From CAVTRI01 sp963737075 (lineage in GTDB: Bacteria > Actinomycetota > Acidimicrobiia > Acidimicrobiales > Palsa-688): a stretch of 64,000 nt of DNA. The DNA is taken from NCBI GenBank assembly GCA_963737075.1, contig CAVTRI010000002.1, forward strand, positions 2,232,001-2,296,000, given 5' to 3'. The notes under the pieces are model-generated. The model saw only the letters and a list, made by a program, of their open reading frames with translations. It made no database searches and was not told the DNA's origin. Each line of letters begins with the position of its first letter. The first letter of the stretch is position 1. The translations under genes were made by a program, and so were the position numbers. Below are positions 49,641 to 58,668 of the stretch, in pieces.

Positions 49641-50123
49641 ATGCTGGCCCTCGAGTTGCAGGTCCCGGCCCGACCGGAGTTCATCGCCATCGTCCGTCTG
49701 GTCGTATCCTCGCTGGCCACCGCCCGCCGAAACCTCGCCGATGAGCGGATCGACGACCTGAAGCTCGCCGTCTCCGAGGCGTGCACCAACGCCATCGAAG
49801 CCCACCGGGCGGCCCGCACGAGCCAACCCGTCACCGTCCAGATCTGGGAAGCCGACGAACGGCTCGAAGTGCGGGTCAACGACCATGGGGCCGGCTTCGA
49901 CCCCCACGACCTGCCCGAGCACCCGCCGGTCACCGACCCCGACCGGCTCAACTTCGAACGCGGCCTCGGCATCCCGCTCATCCGGACGCTCGTCGACACC
50001 GTGGACTTCCTGCCGCTGGGGGACGGCACCTCGGTGGTGATGACGCTTTTCGGAGGTCCGGCCGACGAGCGAGGCGATGAGACCAGCGAGATCCTCCGCG
50101 CCGTCCTGTCCGACGAGTCCTGA
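49641..50123 (+). CDS. Anti-sigma regulatory factor, HATPase type (RsbW-like)
   Basis: 160 residues from ATG 49641. GHKL ATPase: N-box LAVSEACTNAIEAH (about 48-61), G1 VNDHGAGFD, G2 ERGLGIPLIR and SVVMTLF at the end. It should phosphorylate the STAS serine and sequester a sigma factor in the partner-switch. Immediately followed by GC-rich spacer DNA. Confidence 0.93.
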   Translation: MLALELQVPARPEFIAIVRLVVSSLATARRNLADERIDDLKLAVSEACTNAIEAHRAARTSQPVTVQIWEADERLEVRVNDHGAGFDPHDLPEHPPVTDPDRLNFERGLGIPLIRTLVDTVDFLPLGDGTSVVMTLFGGPADERGDETSEILRAVLSDES

Positions 50124-50210
50124 GCGCGGCGTGGGTGCCGGCGGGGTGGGGTGCCGGGGTGGGGGCGGCAACAGGATGGGGTGCCGGGGTGCCGGGCATT
50201 TGACTTTCGC
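50124..50210. repeat. G-rich degenerate GGGTGCCGG repeats
   Basis: Four or five irregular copies of GGGGTGCCGGGGTG-like units in the spacer between the HATPase gene and the DtxR-like gene. The core GGGTGCCGG is the same as in the 26-bp minisatellite at 39.95 kb. They are next to AT-richer DNA with TTTGAC/GTCAAA (50203-50241). Confidence 0.65.
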
Positions 50211-50244
50211 TCGGCAGAAATTTAGGGTGCCGGCGGTCAAAACC

Positions 50245-51015
50245 ATGGATGCGAGGGTGACGAAGTCCGAGCGGGAGGCGCTGAAAGCCATCTGGCGGCT
50301 GACATCCGCTCCCCGCAGCAACGGGCCGAGCCCGGCCGAGCGGCGTGACGGGGCTCGAGCAGCCCCGGGGCGCAGCCTCTCAGAGCGGGGTGACGGCGCG
50401 CGGACGGGCGATCTCGCCACGTCGTTGCGGGTATCCCCGGGGACGATGACGGCGACGGTCAAGCGGCTAGCGGACCAGGATCTCGTCGTCCACACTCCGT
50501 ACAGGGGAGTCGAGCTGACTGACACCGGTCGCCGTCTCGCCATGGCGGTCGTCCGCCGGCATCGCATCGTGGAGCGCTTCCTGGCCGACATGCTCGGTTA
50601 CAGCTGGTCCGAGGCTGACCGGCTGGCACCGATATTCGAGCACCAGCTGCCTCAGGAAGTGGAAGACCGCTTGTTCGTGGCGCTCGACCAACCGGCCACC
50701 TGCCCCCACGGGTTTCCCATCCCGGGTGGCGGCGCCGAAGGGTTGCCGCAGATGCCGGCGCTCTACGAGCTGGAGGCGGGAGACCGCGCGGTGATCGCCC
50801 TTCCCGGGTCCACCGACCCGGACGTCGCGGTCTTCCTCGACGGTCTCGGCGTCCGCCCCGGCGTGGAGGTCGAAGTCCGGGAGAAGCATCCCTTCGACGG
50901 GCCGCTGGTCGTGTCCGTCGATGGCCACGAGCGCACCATCGGGGAGAAGGTGGCCCGCCAGATCCTCGTTCGCCACACACCGACCGGGCAGTCCACACAG
51001 GAGAGCACTGCATGA
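50245..51015 (+). CDS. DtxR/MntR-family metal-dependent regulator with an HTH insertion
   Basis: 256 residues from ATG 50245. Winged helix-turn-helix (SEREALKAIWRLT...TGDLATSLRVSPGTMTATVK), DtxR dimerisation region (VRRHRIVERFLADMLGYSW, HQLPQEVEDRLF) with metal-ligand Glu/His/Cys-type residues, CPHGFPIPG, and a C-terminal FeoA/SH3-like domain. About 30 extra residues, Arg/Gly/Ala-rich and partly self-repeating (ERRDGARAAPG / ERGDGARTGD), lie inside the helix-turn-helix, between helix 1 and 2. It overlaps the pyrophosphatase by ATGA. Confidence 0.88.
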   Translation: MDARVTKSEREALKAIWRLTSAPRSNGPSPAERRDGARAAPGRSLSERGDGARTGDLATSLRVSPGTMTATVKRLADQDLVVHTPYRGVELTDTGRRLAMAVVRRHRIVERFLADMLGYSWSEADRLAPIFEHQLPQEVEDRLFVALDQPATCPHGFPIPGGGAEGLPQMPALYELEAGDRAVIALPGSTDPDVAVFLDGLGVRPGVEVEVREKHPFDGPLVVSVDGHERTIGEKVARQILVRHTPTGQSTQESTA

Positions 51016-53531
51016 CCCGAGCGTCCTTCCTCGCCTCGTCCGGCGACTATCAGATCTTCAAGCTCCACGCCACAGAGTGGGGCTGGCTGGTCTTCGCCGC
51101 TGCGTGCGGTCTGGTTGCCATTGCGACCGGCTTCTACCTCGTCCGCCAGATGCTGGCGACCGAACAGGGGACGCCGTCGATGATCGAGATCGCCAAAGCC
51201 GTCCAGGAGGGCGCACAGGCGTATTTGACTCGGCAGTTCAAAGCGATCGGCATCATCGTCATCCCCCTGGCCATCCTGGTGTTTCTCACCGCCACCAAAG
51301 TCACGTTCCCGTCCTCCAGCCACGTCGCCCTGCCCTTCTGGCAGGCGGGTATTTTCCGGACGCTGGCCTTCCTGTTCGGCGCCACCCTTTCCGGCCTGGC
51401 CGGTTTCATCGGCATGAGCACCGCGGTGCGGGGCAACGTCCGCACCGCGGCCGCTGCCCGTGACGGGAAGCTGGACGCTGCCCTGCGGGTGGCGTTTCGT
51501 ACCGGTGCGATCACTGGTCTGTTCGTCGTCGGCTTCGGGCTGCTGGGGGCGACGATCATCGTCATGCTGGCCCAGAACACGGCGACCGACATCCTGGTTG
51601 GGTTCGGCTTCGGCTGCTCGCTGCTGGCCCTGTTCATGCGAGTCGGCGGCGGCATCTTCACAAAGGCGGCGGACGTCGGTGCCGACCTGGTTGGCAAGGT
51701 CGAGGCCGGCATTCCCGAGGACGACCCCCGCAACGCAGCCACGATTGCCGACAACGTAGGCGACAACGTCGGCGACTGCGCGGGCATGGCAGCCGACCTG
51801 TTCGAGTCCTATGCCGTGGTCATCGTGGCCACGCTGATCCTGGCCAACACGGCGTTCTCGCTCGTCGGCAAGGGCATCCACAAGAGCCCCGAGGTCGGCC
51901 TGGTCTTCTCCCTGATCGTCCCCGCCATGGGGATTCTGGCGTCGATCGTCGGGGCGTTCGCCGTTCGGGCCCGACCTCACGACCGGACCGCGATGGCCCC
52001 GATCAACCGCGGTTTTCTCGTCTCGGCGGTGCTGACAATCATCGGCACGCTGCTCGTGGCGCAGTTCTTCGTCCACGACCTGAAGGTGTTCTGGGCCGTG
52101 TTCACCGGCGTGGTGCTCGGCCAGTTGTTGAGCCGGATCACCGAGTACTACACGTCGACCGAGACGGCGCCGGTCCGTGACATCGCTGAAGCGGCCCGCA
52201 CCGGTCCTGCCACCACGGTGCTGGCGGGCATCAGCGGCGGGCTGGAGTCCTCGGTTCCCGCCATCATCGGCATTGTCCTGGCCATCGTCGTCGCCATCGC
52301 GCTCGGCCAGGGCGACATTCAGCTGTCGCTCTACCTCGTGGCGCTGACCGGTCTGGGTCTGCTGTCCACTACCGGGATCGTCGTGTCAGAGGACACCTTC
52401 GGGCCGATCTCGGACAACGCAGCGGGGATTGCGGAGATGAGCGGCGAGTTCCACGGCGAGCCGGAGCGGATCATGGTCAGTCTGGACGCAGTGGGCAACA
52501 CCACCAAAGCCATTACCAAGGGCTTCGCCATCGGCTCGGCCGTACTCGCCGCGACGGCGCTGTTCGCCGCCTACATCCAGACCATCGCCGAGAACGCGAA
52601 GGGCATCCCGCCCGGCGTGCGCGGCAACGCGCTGTTCACCACCGTCTCCCAGACCATCATCAACGTGGCCAACCCCAAGACCCTCATCGGGCTGTTGATT
52701 GGCGGCTCGATCGCTTTCTTGTTCTCGGGCCTCGCCATCCGGGCCGTCGGGCGCTCCGCCGGGACCGTGGTGCAGGAGGTGCGCCGGCAGTTCCGGGAGC
52801 ACCCGGGGATCATGGACTACACCGAGCGGCCGCAGTACGGGCGTGTCATCGCCATCTGCACCGGGGCCGCTCAGCGTGAGCTGGCCACCCCGGCGCTGCT
52901 GGCGGTCCTGTCGCCGGTGGTCGTTGGGTTCGCCATCGGCGATCTGTCCCTCGGCGCGTTCCTCGCCGGCACCATCCTCACCGGCCAGTTGATGGCCAAC
53001 TTCCTGTCCAACTCGGGAGGGGCCTGGGATAACGCCAAGAAGTACATCGAGGACGGCCACGAGGGGGGCAAGGGCTCGGAGGCGCACAAGGCGGCCGTGA
53101 TCGGCGACACCGTCGGCGACCCGTTCAAGGACACCGCCGGCCCCGCCCTTAACCCGCTGATCAAGGTCATGAACCTCGTGAGCCTGCTCATCCTGCCGGG
53201 CGTCATCAGCCTGCAGCACCACACCGCAGTGCGGTACGTGATTGCGATGGTGGCGCTGGCCATCATCCTCGGCGGGGTGCTGTTCTCCAAGCGCAAGGCG
53301 GCCGCCATCGACGTCCCCCCGAGCTCCGAGGCTGTCTCCGCGGACGAAGTCGCCGTGCCCGTGGACGCGGAAGCCGCGGTGGCCCCGGTCGGGGCAATGG
53401 TCCCCGAAGGTGCCGCCGACCGGGGGCAGGTTCTGGTCGCCGCCATCGACGAGTTCATCGTTGGGAACGACGCGCCCGGCGCGATGCGCGAACGCTTGCT
53501 AGAAGTAAGGGCTCAGCTGCAAGGAGACTGA
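51012..53531 (+). CDS. hppA: Membrane-bound proton-translocating pyrophosphatase
   Basis: 839 residues from ATG 51012. Sixteen-helix pump with the catalytic motifs GGGIFTKAADVGADLVGKVE, DNVGDNVGDCAGMAADLFES and GDTVGDPFKDTAGPALNPL. The residue after GNTT is Lys (GNTTKAITKG), which marks the K+-independent class. It hydrolyses PPi to drive H+ out of the cytoplasm. Compared with about 690-770 residues for relatives, the C-terminus carries an extra 75-residue soluble tail rich in Ala/Val with VAAIDEFIVGNDAPGAMRER at the end. Translationally coupled to the DtxR-like regulator. Confidence 0.97.
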   Translation: MTRASFLASSGDYQIFKLHATEWGWLVFAAACGLVAIATGFYLVRQMLATEQGTPSMIEIAKAVQEGAQAYLTRQFKAIGIIVIPLAILVFLTATKVTFPSSSHVALPFWQAGIFRTLAFLFGATLSGLAGFIGMSTAVRGNVRTAAAARDGKLDAALRVAFRTGAITGLFVVGFGLLGATIIVMLAQNTATDILVGFGFGCSLLALFMRVGGGIFTKAADVGADLVGKVEAGIPEDDPRNAATIADNVGDNVGDCAGMAADLFESYAVVIVATLILANTAFSLVGKGIHKSPEVGLVFSLIVPAMGILASIVGAFAVRARPHDRTAMAPINRGFLVSAVLTIIGTLLVAQFFVHDLKVFWAVFTGVVLGQLLSRITEYYTSTETAPVRDIAEAARTGPATTVLAGISGGLESSVPAIIGIVLAIVVAIALGQGDIQLSLYLVALTGLGLLSTTGIVVSEDTFGPISDNAAGIAEMSGEFHGEPERIMVSLDAVGNTTKAITKGFAIGSAVLAATALFAAYIQTIAENAKGIPPGVRGNALFTTVSQTIINVANPKTLIGLLIGGSIAFLFSGLAIRAVGRSAGTVVQEVRRQFREHPGIMDYTERPQYGRVIAICTGAAQRELATPALLAVLSPVVVGFAIGDLSLGAFLAGTILTGQLMANFLSNSGGAWDNAKKYIEDGHEGGKGSEAHKAAVIGDTVGDPFKDTAGPALNPLIKVMNLVSLLILPGVISLQHHTAVRYVIAMVALAIILGGVLFSKRKAAAIDVPPSSEAVSADEVAVPVDAEAAVAPVGAMVPEGAADRGQVLVAAIDEFIVGNDAPGAMRERLLEVRAQLQGD

Positions 53532-53609
53532 CGCCTTGCACATGCCAGGCGGGTCGCGGCGGGCCGGGCGCGAGGGGGCGCCCGGCCCCAGGGCGAGGTT
53601 TGATGGGGC

Positions 53610-54005
53610 ATGGCTCTTTTTCATGTTCCCGCTCGGGCGCTGAGCCCCGACACCGCGCAATCACCGGGCATGACTCGCTTAGCCGCGCTGTCTGGGGGCA
53701 GCTGCGGCTCGAATCGGTTGTGGATGGGTCAGACCCATGTCGTCGCTGGGCAGCGGTCCGCCGACCACCACCACGGCGAGTCCGAGACCGCCATCTATGT
53801 GGTCTCCGGCCATCCGCGGTTCGTCTTCCTCCGCGACGGGGTCGAGACCGCGATTGACACGTCCCCGGGCGACTACGTGTACGTCCCGCCGTTTGCACCC
53901 CACCGCGAGGAGAATCCGGCGGCCGACGAGGAGGCCGTGGTGGTGATCGCGCGCAGCACGCAGGAGGCAATTGTCGTCAACCTGCCCAGCTTGAGCGGCG
54001 GTTGA
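53610..54005 (+). CDS. Cupin-domain protein
   Basis: 131 residues from ATG 53610. Single conserved barrel: HVVAGQRSADHHHGESETAI (metal His cluster and Glu) and PGDYVYVPPFAPHREENP (second His). Small cupins include isomerases, dioxygenases and sugar-binding proteins; no specific function is visible. Lies between hppA and topA on the same strand. Confidence 0.85.
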   Translation: MALFHVPARALSPDTAQSPGMTRLAALSGGSCGSNRLWMGQTHVVAGQRSADHHHGESETAIYVVSGHPRFVFLRDGVETAIDTSPGDYVYVPPFAPHREENPAADEEAVVVIARSTQEAIVVNLPSLSGG

Positions 54006-54108
54006 GGCCCGGGCGTGGCGCGCGATCGCGTCCGGCCCGCTGTACCGTGTCCCGCACCATCCCCCCGCTCGGCGACGGGCGGCGTCTTTCCCCGAACAGC
54101 CCATCCTG

Positions 54109-56940
54109 ATGCCCAAGCCCCTCGTCATCGTCGAGTCGCCCGCCAAGGCGAAGACCATCGCCGGGTACCTCGGCCCCGACTACCACGTCGAATCCTCGAT
54201 CGGTCACATCCGCGACCTGCCGCGCAACGCCGCAGACGTGCCAGCCGCCTATAAGCGGGAGCCGTGGGCGCGCCTGGGCGTGGATGTCGACAACGACTTC
54301 AAACCTCTGTACGTCGTGTCCCACGACAAGCGGGACCAGGTCCGCAAGCTCAAGGCGTTGCTGAAGGATGCCAGCGAGCTGTACCTGGCGACCGACGAGG
54401 ACCGCGAGGGCGAGTCGATCGCCTGGCACCTGCTGGAAGTCCTCGCCCCGCGCGTGCCGGTCAGGCGGATGGTCTTCCACGAGATCACCCGCCCGGCCAT
54501 CGAGCGGGCGGTGCGCGAATCCCGTGATCTCGACCGCCGCCTGGTCGACGCCCAGGAGACGCGGCGCATCCTCGATCGCCTGTATGGCTACGAGGTCAGC
54601 CCGGTCCTGTGGAAGAAGGTGATGCGCAACCTGTCCGCCGGGCGAGTGCAGTCCGTGGCCACCCGCCTGCTCGTGGAGCGAGAACGGGCTCGAATGCGGT
54701 TCCGGTCGGCCTCGTGGTGGGACCTCGTCGGCACGTTCGAAGCCTCGGAGAAAGCGGTGGCCGCGTCGTTTGGCGCTTCCCTCACCGCCGTCGACGGCCG
54801 GCGCCTGGTCACGGGTAAGGATTTCGGTGAGGACGGGCAGCTGAACCGTGAGGACGTGGTGCGCCTCGACGAGCCGGCGGCGCAGGGGCTGGCGTCGCGC
54901 CTCGCCGACGCTTCGTTCTCGGTGCGATCGGTCGAGGAGCGGCCGTGGCGGCGCACGCCTCACGCGCCGTTCATGACGTCGACCCTTCAGCAGGAGGCCG
55001 GCCGCAAGTTGCGGTTCTCCACCAACCGCACGATGCGAGTGGCCCAGAACCTGTACGAGGCGGGCTACATCACCTACATGCGGACCGACTCCACGACCCT
55101 GTCGGAAGAGGCGCTGCAGGCCGCTCGCGCCCAGGCCCGTTCCCTCTACGGCGACGAGTACGTGCCGGCCGCTCCCCGCCGCTACGAAAAGAAAGTCAAA
55201 AACAGCCAGGAAGCGCACGAGGCCATTCGCCCCGCCGGGGACACGTTCCGCACCCCCGAACAAACTGGTCTCCACAGTGACCAGCGCCGCCTGTACGAAC
55301 TGGTGTGGATGCGTACGGTCGCTTCTCAGATGGCTGATGCCGTGGGCCAGAGCGTTCAGGTTCGTCTGGGCGCCGTGTCATCCGAGGGCGAAGACGCCGA
55401 ATTCTCGACGTCCGGACGGGTGATCACGTTCCCCGGATTCCTCCGCGCGTATGTCGAGGGCACAGACGACCCTGACGCCGAGCTTGAGGACCGTGAGGTG
55501 CGGCTCCCGCCGCTGGCTGTCGGCGACCCCCTTTCCGTGCTGGCGCTCGACCCCTCCGGGCACGAGACGCAGCCGCCGGCCCGCTATACCGAGGCGTCAC
55601 TCGTCAGAGCGCTCGAGGAGCTGGGGGTCGGCCGACCGTCGACGTATGCCACGATCCTCGACAACATCGAGGCCCGTGGCTACGTCTGGAAGCGGGCTTC
55701 GGCGCTGGTGCCGTCGTGGACGGCCTTCGCGGTGATCAGCTTGCTGGAGCAGTACTTCGGCCGCCTCGTGGACTACGGGTTTACGGCGGCGATGGAGGAA
55801 GACCTCGACGGGATCGCCCGGGGCGAGCTCGAGTCGGTGCCGTGGCTGACGCGTTTCTATTTCGGCACGGCCAACGGCACCAACGGCGACGGCGCCGGCT
55901 TGAAGCAGCTGGTGACCGATCAGCTGGCGGAGATCGACGCCCGGGAGATCAACTCGATCCCGATCGGCGACGGACTTTTGGTGCGGGTGGGTCGCTATGG
56001 GCCGTACGTCCAGCGGGACGAGGAACGGGCATCCATCCCCGAGGACCTGCCCCCGGACGAGCTGACGGTGGAACGCGCGAACGAGCTCCTGTCGGCGCCG
56101 TCGTCGGACCGTGTGCTCGGGCCCCATCCCGAGTCGGGGCTGCCGGTCATCGTCAAGGGCGGAAGGTTCGGACCCTACGTCCAGGTGGGCGAAGCGGAAG
56201 CTGTGGGGGGCAAGCCGCAGACGGCGTCGTTGTTACGCACCATGGATCCGGCGACGGTGACGATGGACGACGCCCTTCGCGTCTTGTCGCTGCCCCGCGT
56301 CGTCGGAGCCGACCCGTCGACTGGTGAGGAGGTCGTGGCCAGCAACGGCCGCTACGGCCCGTACCTCCGTTTGGGCAAGGACTCCCGCTCGCTCGACTCG
56401 GAGGAGCAGCTGTTCACCGTCGGGTTGGACGAGGCGCTGCGCATCTTCGCCCAGCCGCGGACCAGACGGGGTCAGCGGTCGACCGCTCCGCTCACCACCT
56501 TCGGGCCGGATCCGACCACAGGGGGCGAAATCCAGCTGAAGGAGGGGAGATTCGGGCCCTACGTCACCGATGGGATCACCAACGCGTCGTTGCGGAAGGG
56601 CGACACGGTAGACGGCCTGACGCAGGACAGGGCCATCGAGTTGCTGGCCGACCGCCGGGCGGCCGGCCCCTCCTTGCGCAAGGCGTCGCGCCGCTCGGCG
56701 TCGGGTGCTTCGAAACGGGCTGGTTCCTCGAAGAAGGCGGCGGCATCTAAGAAGTCGGCGCCGTCTGCGAAGCGGGCCGCCGCCACTAAGAAGGCCGCCC
56801 CCCGGAAGGCCGCGGCCTCTTCTTCGAAGGCGGCCGCCTCTAAGCGGGCGGCGCCGTCTTCCAAGCGGGCGGCGCCGAGTTCCAAGCGGGCGGCGCCGTC
56901 TTCCAAGCGGGCGGCGCCGAGGAAGGGGTCCGCTGGCTGA
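54109..56940 (+). CDS. topA: DNA topoisomerase I (type IA)
   Basis: 943 residues from ATG 54109. TOPRIM domain at the start (LVIVESPAKAKTIAGYLG; acidic ATDEDREGESIAWHL), catalytic tyrosine in GYITYMRTDSTTLS (about 325), then C-terminal repeats of the GPYV type (GRYGPYVQ, GRFGPYVQ, GRYGPYLR, GRFGPYVT) instead of zinc fingers. A Lys/Ala-rich tail (residues about 858-943), with KAA, KRA and AAPSS units, is typical of actinobacterial TopA and raises processivity. Relaxes negative supercoils. Followed by tmk and holB. Confidence 0.97.
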   Translation: MPKPLVIVESPAKAKTIAGYLGPDYHVESSIGHIRDLPRNAADVPAAYKREPWARLGVDVDNDFKPLYVVSHDKRDQVRKLKALLKDASELYLATDEDREGESIAWHLLEVLAPRVPVRRMVFHEITRPAIERAVRESRDLDRRLVDAQETRRILDRLYGYEVSPVLWKKVMRNLSAGRVQSVATRLLVERERARMRFRSASWWDLVGTFEASEKAVAASFGASLTAVDGRRLVTGKDFGEDGQLNREDVVRLDEPAAQGLASRLADASFSVRSVEERPWRRTPHAPFMTSTLQQEAGRKLRFSTNRTMRVAQNLYEAGYITYMRTDSTTLSEEALQAARAQARSLYGDEYVPAAPRRYEKKVKNSQEAHEAIRPAGDTFRTPEQTGLHSDQRRLYELVWMRTVASQMADAVGQSVQVRLGAVSSEGEDAEFSTSGRVITFPGFLRAYVEGTDDPDAELEDREVRLPPLAVGDPLSVLALDPSGHETQPPARYTEASLVRALEELGVGRPSTYATILDNIEARGYVWKRASALVPSWTAFAVISLLEQYFGRLVDYGFTAAMEEDLDGIARGELESVPWLTRFYFGTANGTNGDGAGLKQLVTDQLAEIDAREINSIPIGDGLLVRVGRYGPYVQRDEERASIPEDLPPDELTVERANELLSAPSSDRVLGPHPESGLPVIVKGGRFGPYVQVGEAEAVGGKPQTASLLRTMDPATVTMDDALRVLSLPRVVGADPSTGEEVVASNGRYGPYLRLGKDSRSLDSEEQLFTVGLDEALRIFAQPRTRRGQRSTAPLTTFGPDPTTGGEIQLKEGRFGPYVTDGITNASLRKGDTVDGLTQDRAIELLADRRAAGPSLRKASRRSASGASKRAGSSKKAAASKKSAPSAKRAAATKKAAPRKAAASSSKAAASKRAAPSSKRAAPSSKRAAPSSKRAAPRKGSAG

Positions 56941-57529
56941 CGGCCGGTTCATCGTGCTGGAGGGCGGGGAAGCCAGCGGCAAGTCCACCCAGGCGGCCCG
57001 CCTGGCCGCGGCCCTCGGCGCGGTGCTCACACGTGAGCCGGGCGGGACCACGGCCGGCGAACGCATCCGCGCCCTGCTGCTCGACCCCTCCCTCCCCGGC
57101 CTGTCGGCGCGCACCGAGACCCTGCTGCTCCTCGCGGCCCGGGCACAGCACGTCGACGAGGTGATCCGCCCCACGCTCGCGTCTGGAACGGACGTGGTGT
57201 GCGACCGGTTCGCGGGTTCGACGCTCGCCTACCAGGGATGGGGACGGGGACTCGACGTGTCGGAGCTGACGGAGCTGTCGGCGTGGGCTGCAGGAGGGCT
57301 GGAGCCGGACCGCGTGATCCTGCTGTCACTCACACCCGAAGAAGCCGCGGCCCGCCATGCCAGCCGGGGGCGGGCCGATCGCGTGGAGGGCGAGGGGGCG
57401 GCGTTTTTTGCCCGCGTCGCCGAGGGCTACGCCGCGCTGGCCACCGCCGACCCCGGCCGTTGGCGCGTCCTTGACGGCGCCGGGCCAGAGGAGGAGGTCG
57501 CGGCACGCGTGCTGGCAGCGGTGGATTGA
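56933..57529 (+). CDS. tmk: Thymidylate kinase
   Basis: 198 residues; the frame begins LADGRFIVLEGGEASGKSTQ with no ATG/GTG/TTG before the P-loop in a sensible place. CTG 56933, five bases after GGAAGGGG, is the best candidate; it overlaps the topA stop. P-loop EGGEASGKST, TREPGGTTAGERIR (dTMP site with DR(Y/F) as CDRFAGSTLAYQGWGRG), and LID region. It makes dTDP from dTMP. Standard topA-tmk-holB neighbourhood. Confidence 0.9.
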   Translation: MADGRFIVLEGGEASGKSTQAARLAAALGAVLTREPGGTTAGERIRALLLDPSLPGLSARTETLLLLAARAQHVDEVIRPTLASGTDVVCDRFAGSTLAYQGWGRGLDVSELTELSAWAAGGLEPDRVILLSLTPEEAAARHASRGRADRVEGEGAAFFARVAEGYAALATADPGRWRVLDGAGPEEEVAARVLAAVD

Positions 57530-57728
57530 CCTCCTGTTGACGGCGCGGTCACGCCGCCCGCATTGATCGGCCGTTGCGGGCGCGGTCAGGCCACAAAACA
57601 TGGCGCCATTTTCTTCCTGGGGTCCCGGCGCACCTTTCCCCGTCCTTTCGCCCACCTCAAATGTGGACAGAAGGACCGAGAAGGATCCCACTTGCCCCAC
57701 GATCGCGAACGGACCCAAAATCCTCAGC
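57530..57728. other. Intergenic gap before the AbiEi-like gene
   Basis: Probable promoter region; I see no gene or clear consensus boxes. Confidence 0.35.
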
Positions 57729-58646
57729 ATGAAAGAGCATCAAAAGGCATTAAGAGAGCTGTCGCGGCGCTCCGCGCAGCAACATGCTCTCCTCACAAGG
57801 GCCGATGTGCACGCGGCGGGGATGACTGACCGGCAGATCAGCGGCCGCCTGCGCTCCGGTGCGTGGGTGCCGGTCTTCGCCGGGGTATACCGCATGGCCG
57901 CGGCGCCCGTCACTCCAGAGCAGCGGACGCTGGCGGCCGTGCTGGCATGCGGACCCGGCGCGTTCGCCTCTCATCGCTCCGCCGCGTGGCTGTGGGAGCT
58001 GCAAGACCGTCCTCCGGAGCGGCCTGCGGTCAGCGTGGCGCGCGGCAGCCATCCGCGGCCGGTTGGAGTCGAGTTGCATAGGGTCCGCCGGGTCGCAGCC
58101 GATCGTCTTCACGAACGACGCCAAATCTGGTGCACCGACCCCCTCCACACCCTGGTGGACCTCGCTTCGTTGGTGACCGATCGCGAGCTGCGTGATGCCG
58201 TCGATCGCGGGTTGGCCTCGCGCCTTGTCACCGTGGCCGCATTGGACGCCGAGTTGAGGCGCCAGTCAGCGAAGGGCCGAAAGGGGATTGGAGCGTTGCG
58301 GGCCCACCTGCGGCGCGGGTTCGTCGGGGCACCGCCTCCGAGCATGCTGGAAAGCAGGACCCTGCGGCTCTTGGCGTCCGCCGGTATTCATCCGATCGCG
58401 GTCGAGTGCCCCACAGGAGACGGCTGGTACCGCCTCGACATCCAGATCACGGGTGCCGTAGCTGTCGAAGTGTCGGGCTACCGCTATCACTGGTCCCCCG
58501 AGCAGTTGTCTGCCGACGAAACCCGGCGCAACCGCATCGCCCTTTCGGGCGTGCTCGTGCTCACCTACACCTGGTGGGACATCAGCCGCGATAGTGCCCG
58601 AGTGGTGCGGGAGATACGTCAAGCCCTAGCCCGAGCGGCAGCGTGA
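57729..58646 (+). CDS. AbiEi-like HTH plus DUF559-type domain protein
   Basis: 305 residues from ATG 57729. N-terminal AbiEi-type winged helix (LLTRADVHAAGMTDRQISGR, VPVFAGVYRMAA), a middle region with ASHRSAAWLWEL and TLVDLASLVTDRELRDAVDR, and a C-terminal DUF559/restriction-like fold (YRLDIQITGAVAVEVSGYRY with acidic residues and a later LTYTWWDI). This architecture is common in Actinobacteria as single genes. It resembles the antitoxin of type IV systems but has no toxin partner here; role unknown. Inserted between tmk and holB. Confidence 0.8.
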   Translation: MKEHQKALRELSRRSAQQHALLTRADVHAAGMTDRQISGRLRSGAWVPVFAGVYRMAAAPVTPEQRTLAAVLACGPGAFASHRSAAWLWELQDRPPERPAVSVARGSHPRPVGVELHRVRRVAADRLHERRQIWCTDPLHTLVDLASLVTDRELRDAVDRGLASRLVTVAALDAELRRQSAKGRKGIGALRAHLRRGFVGAPPPSMLESRTLRLLASAGIHPIAVECPTGDGWYRLDIQITGAVAVEVSGYRYHWSPEQLSADETRRNRIALSGVLVLTYTWWDISRDSARVVREIRQALARAAA

Positions 58647-58668
58647 AGCGGTCCGGCACACTGGTTTC

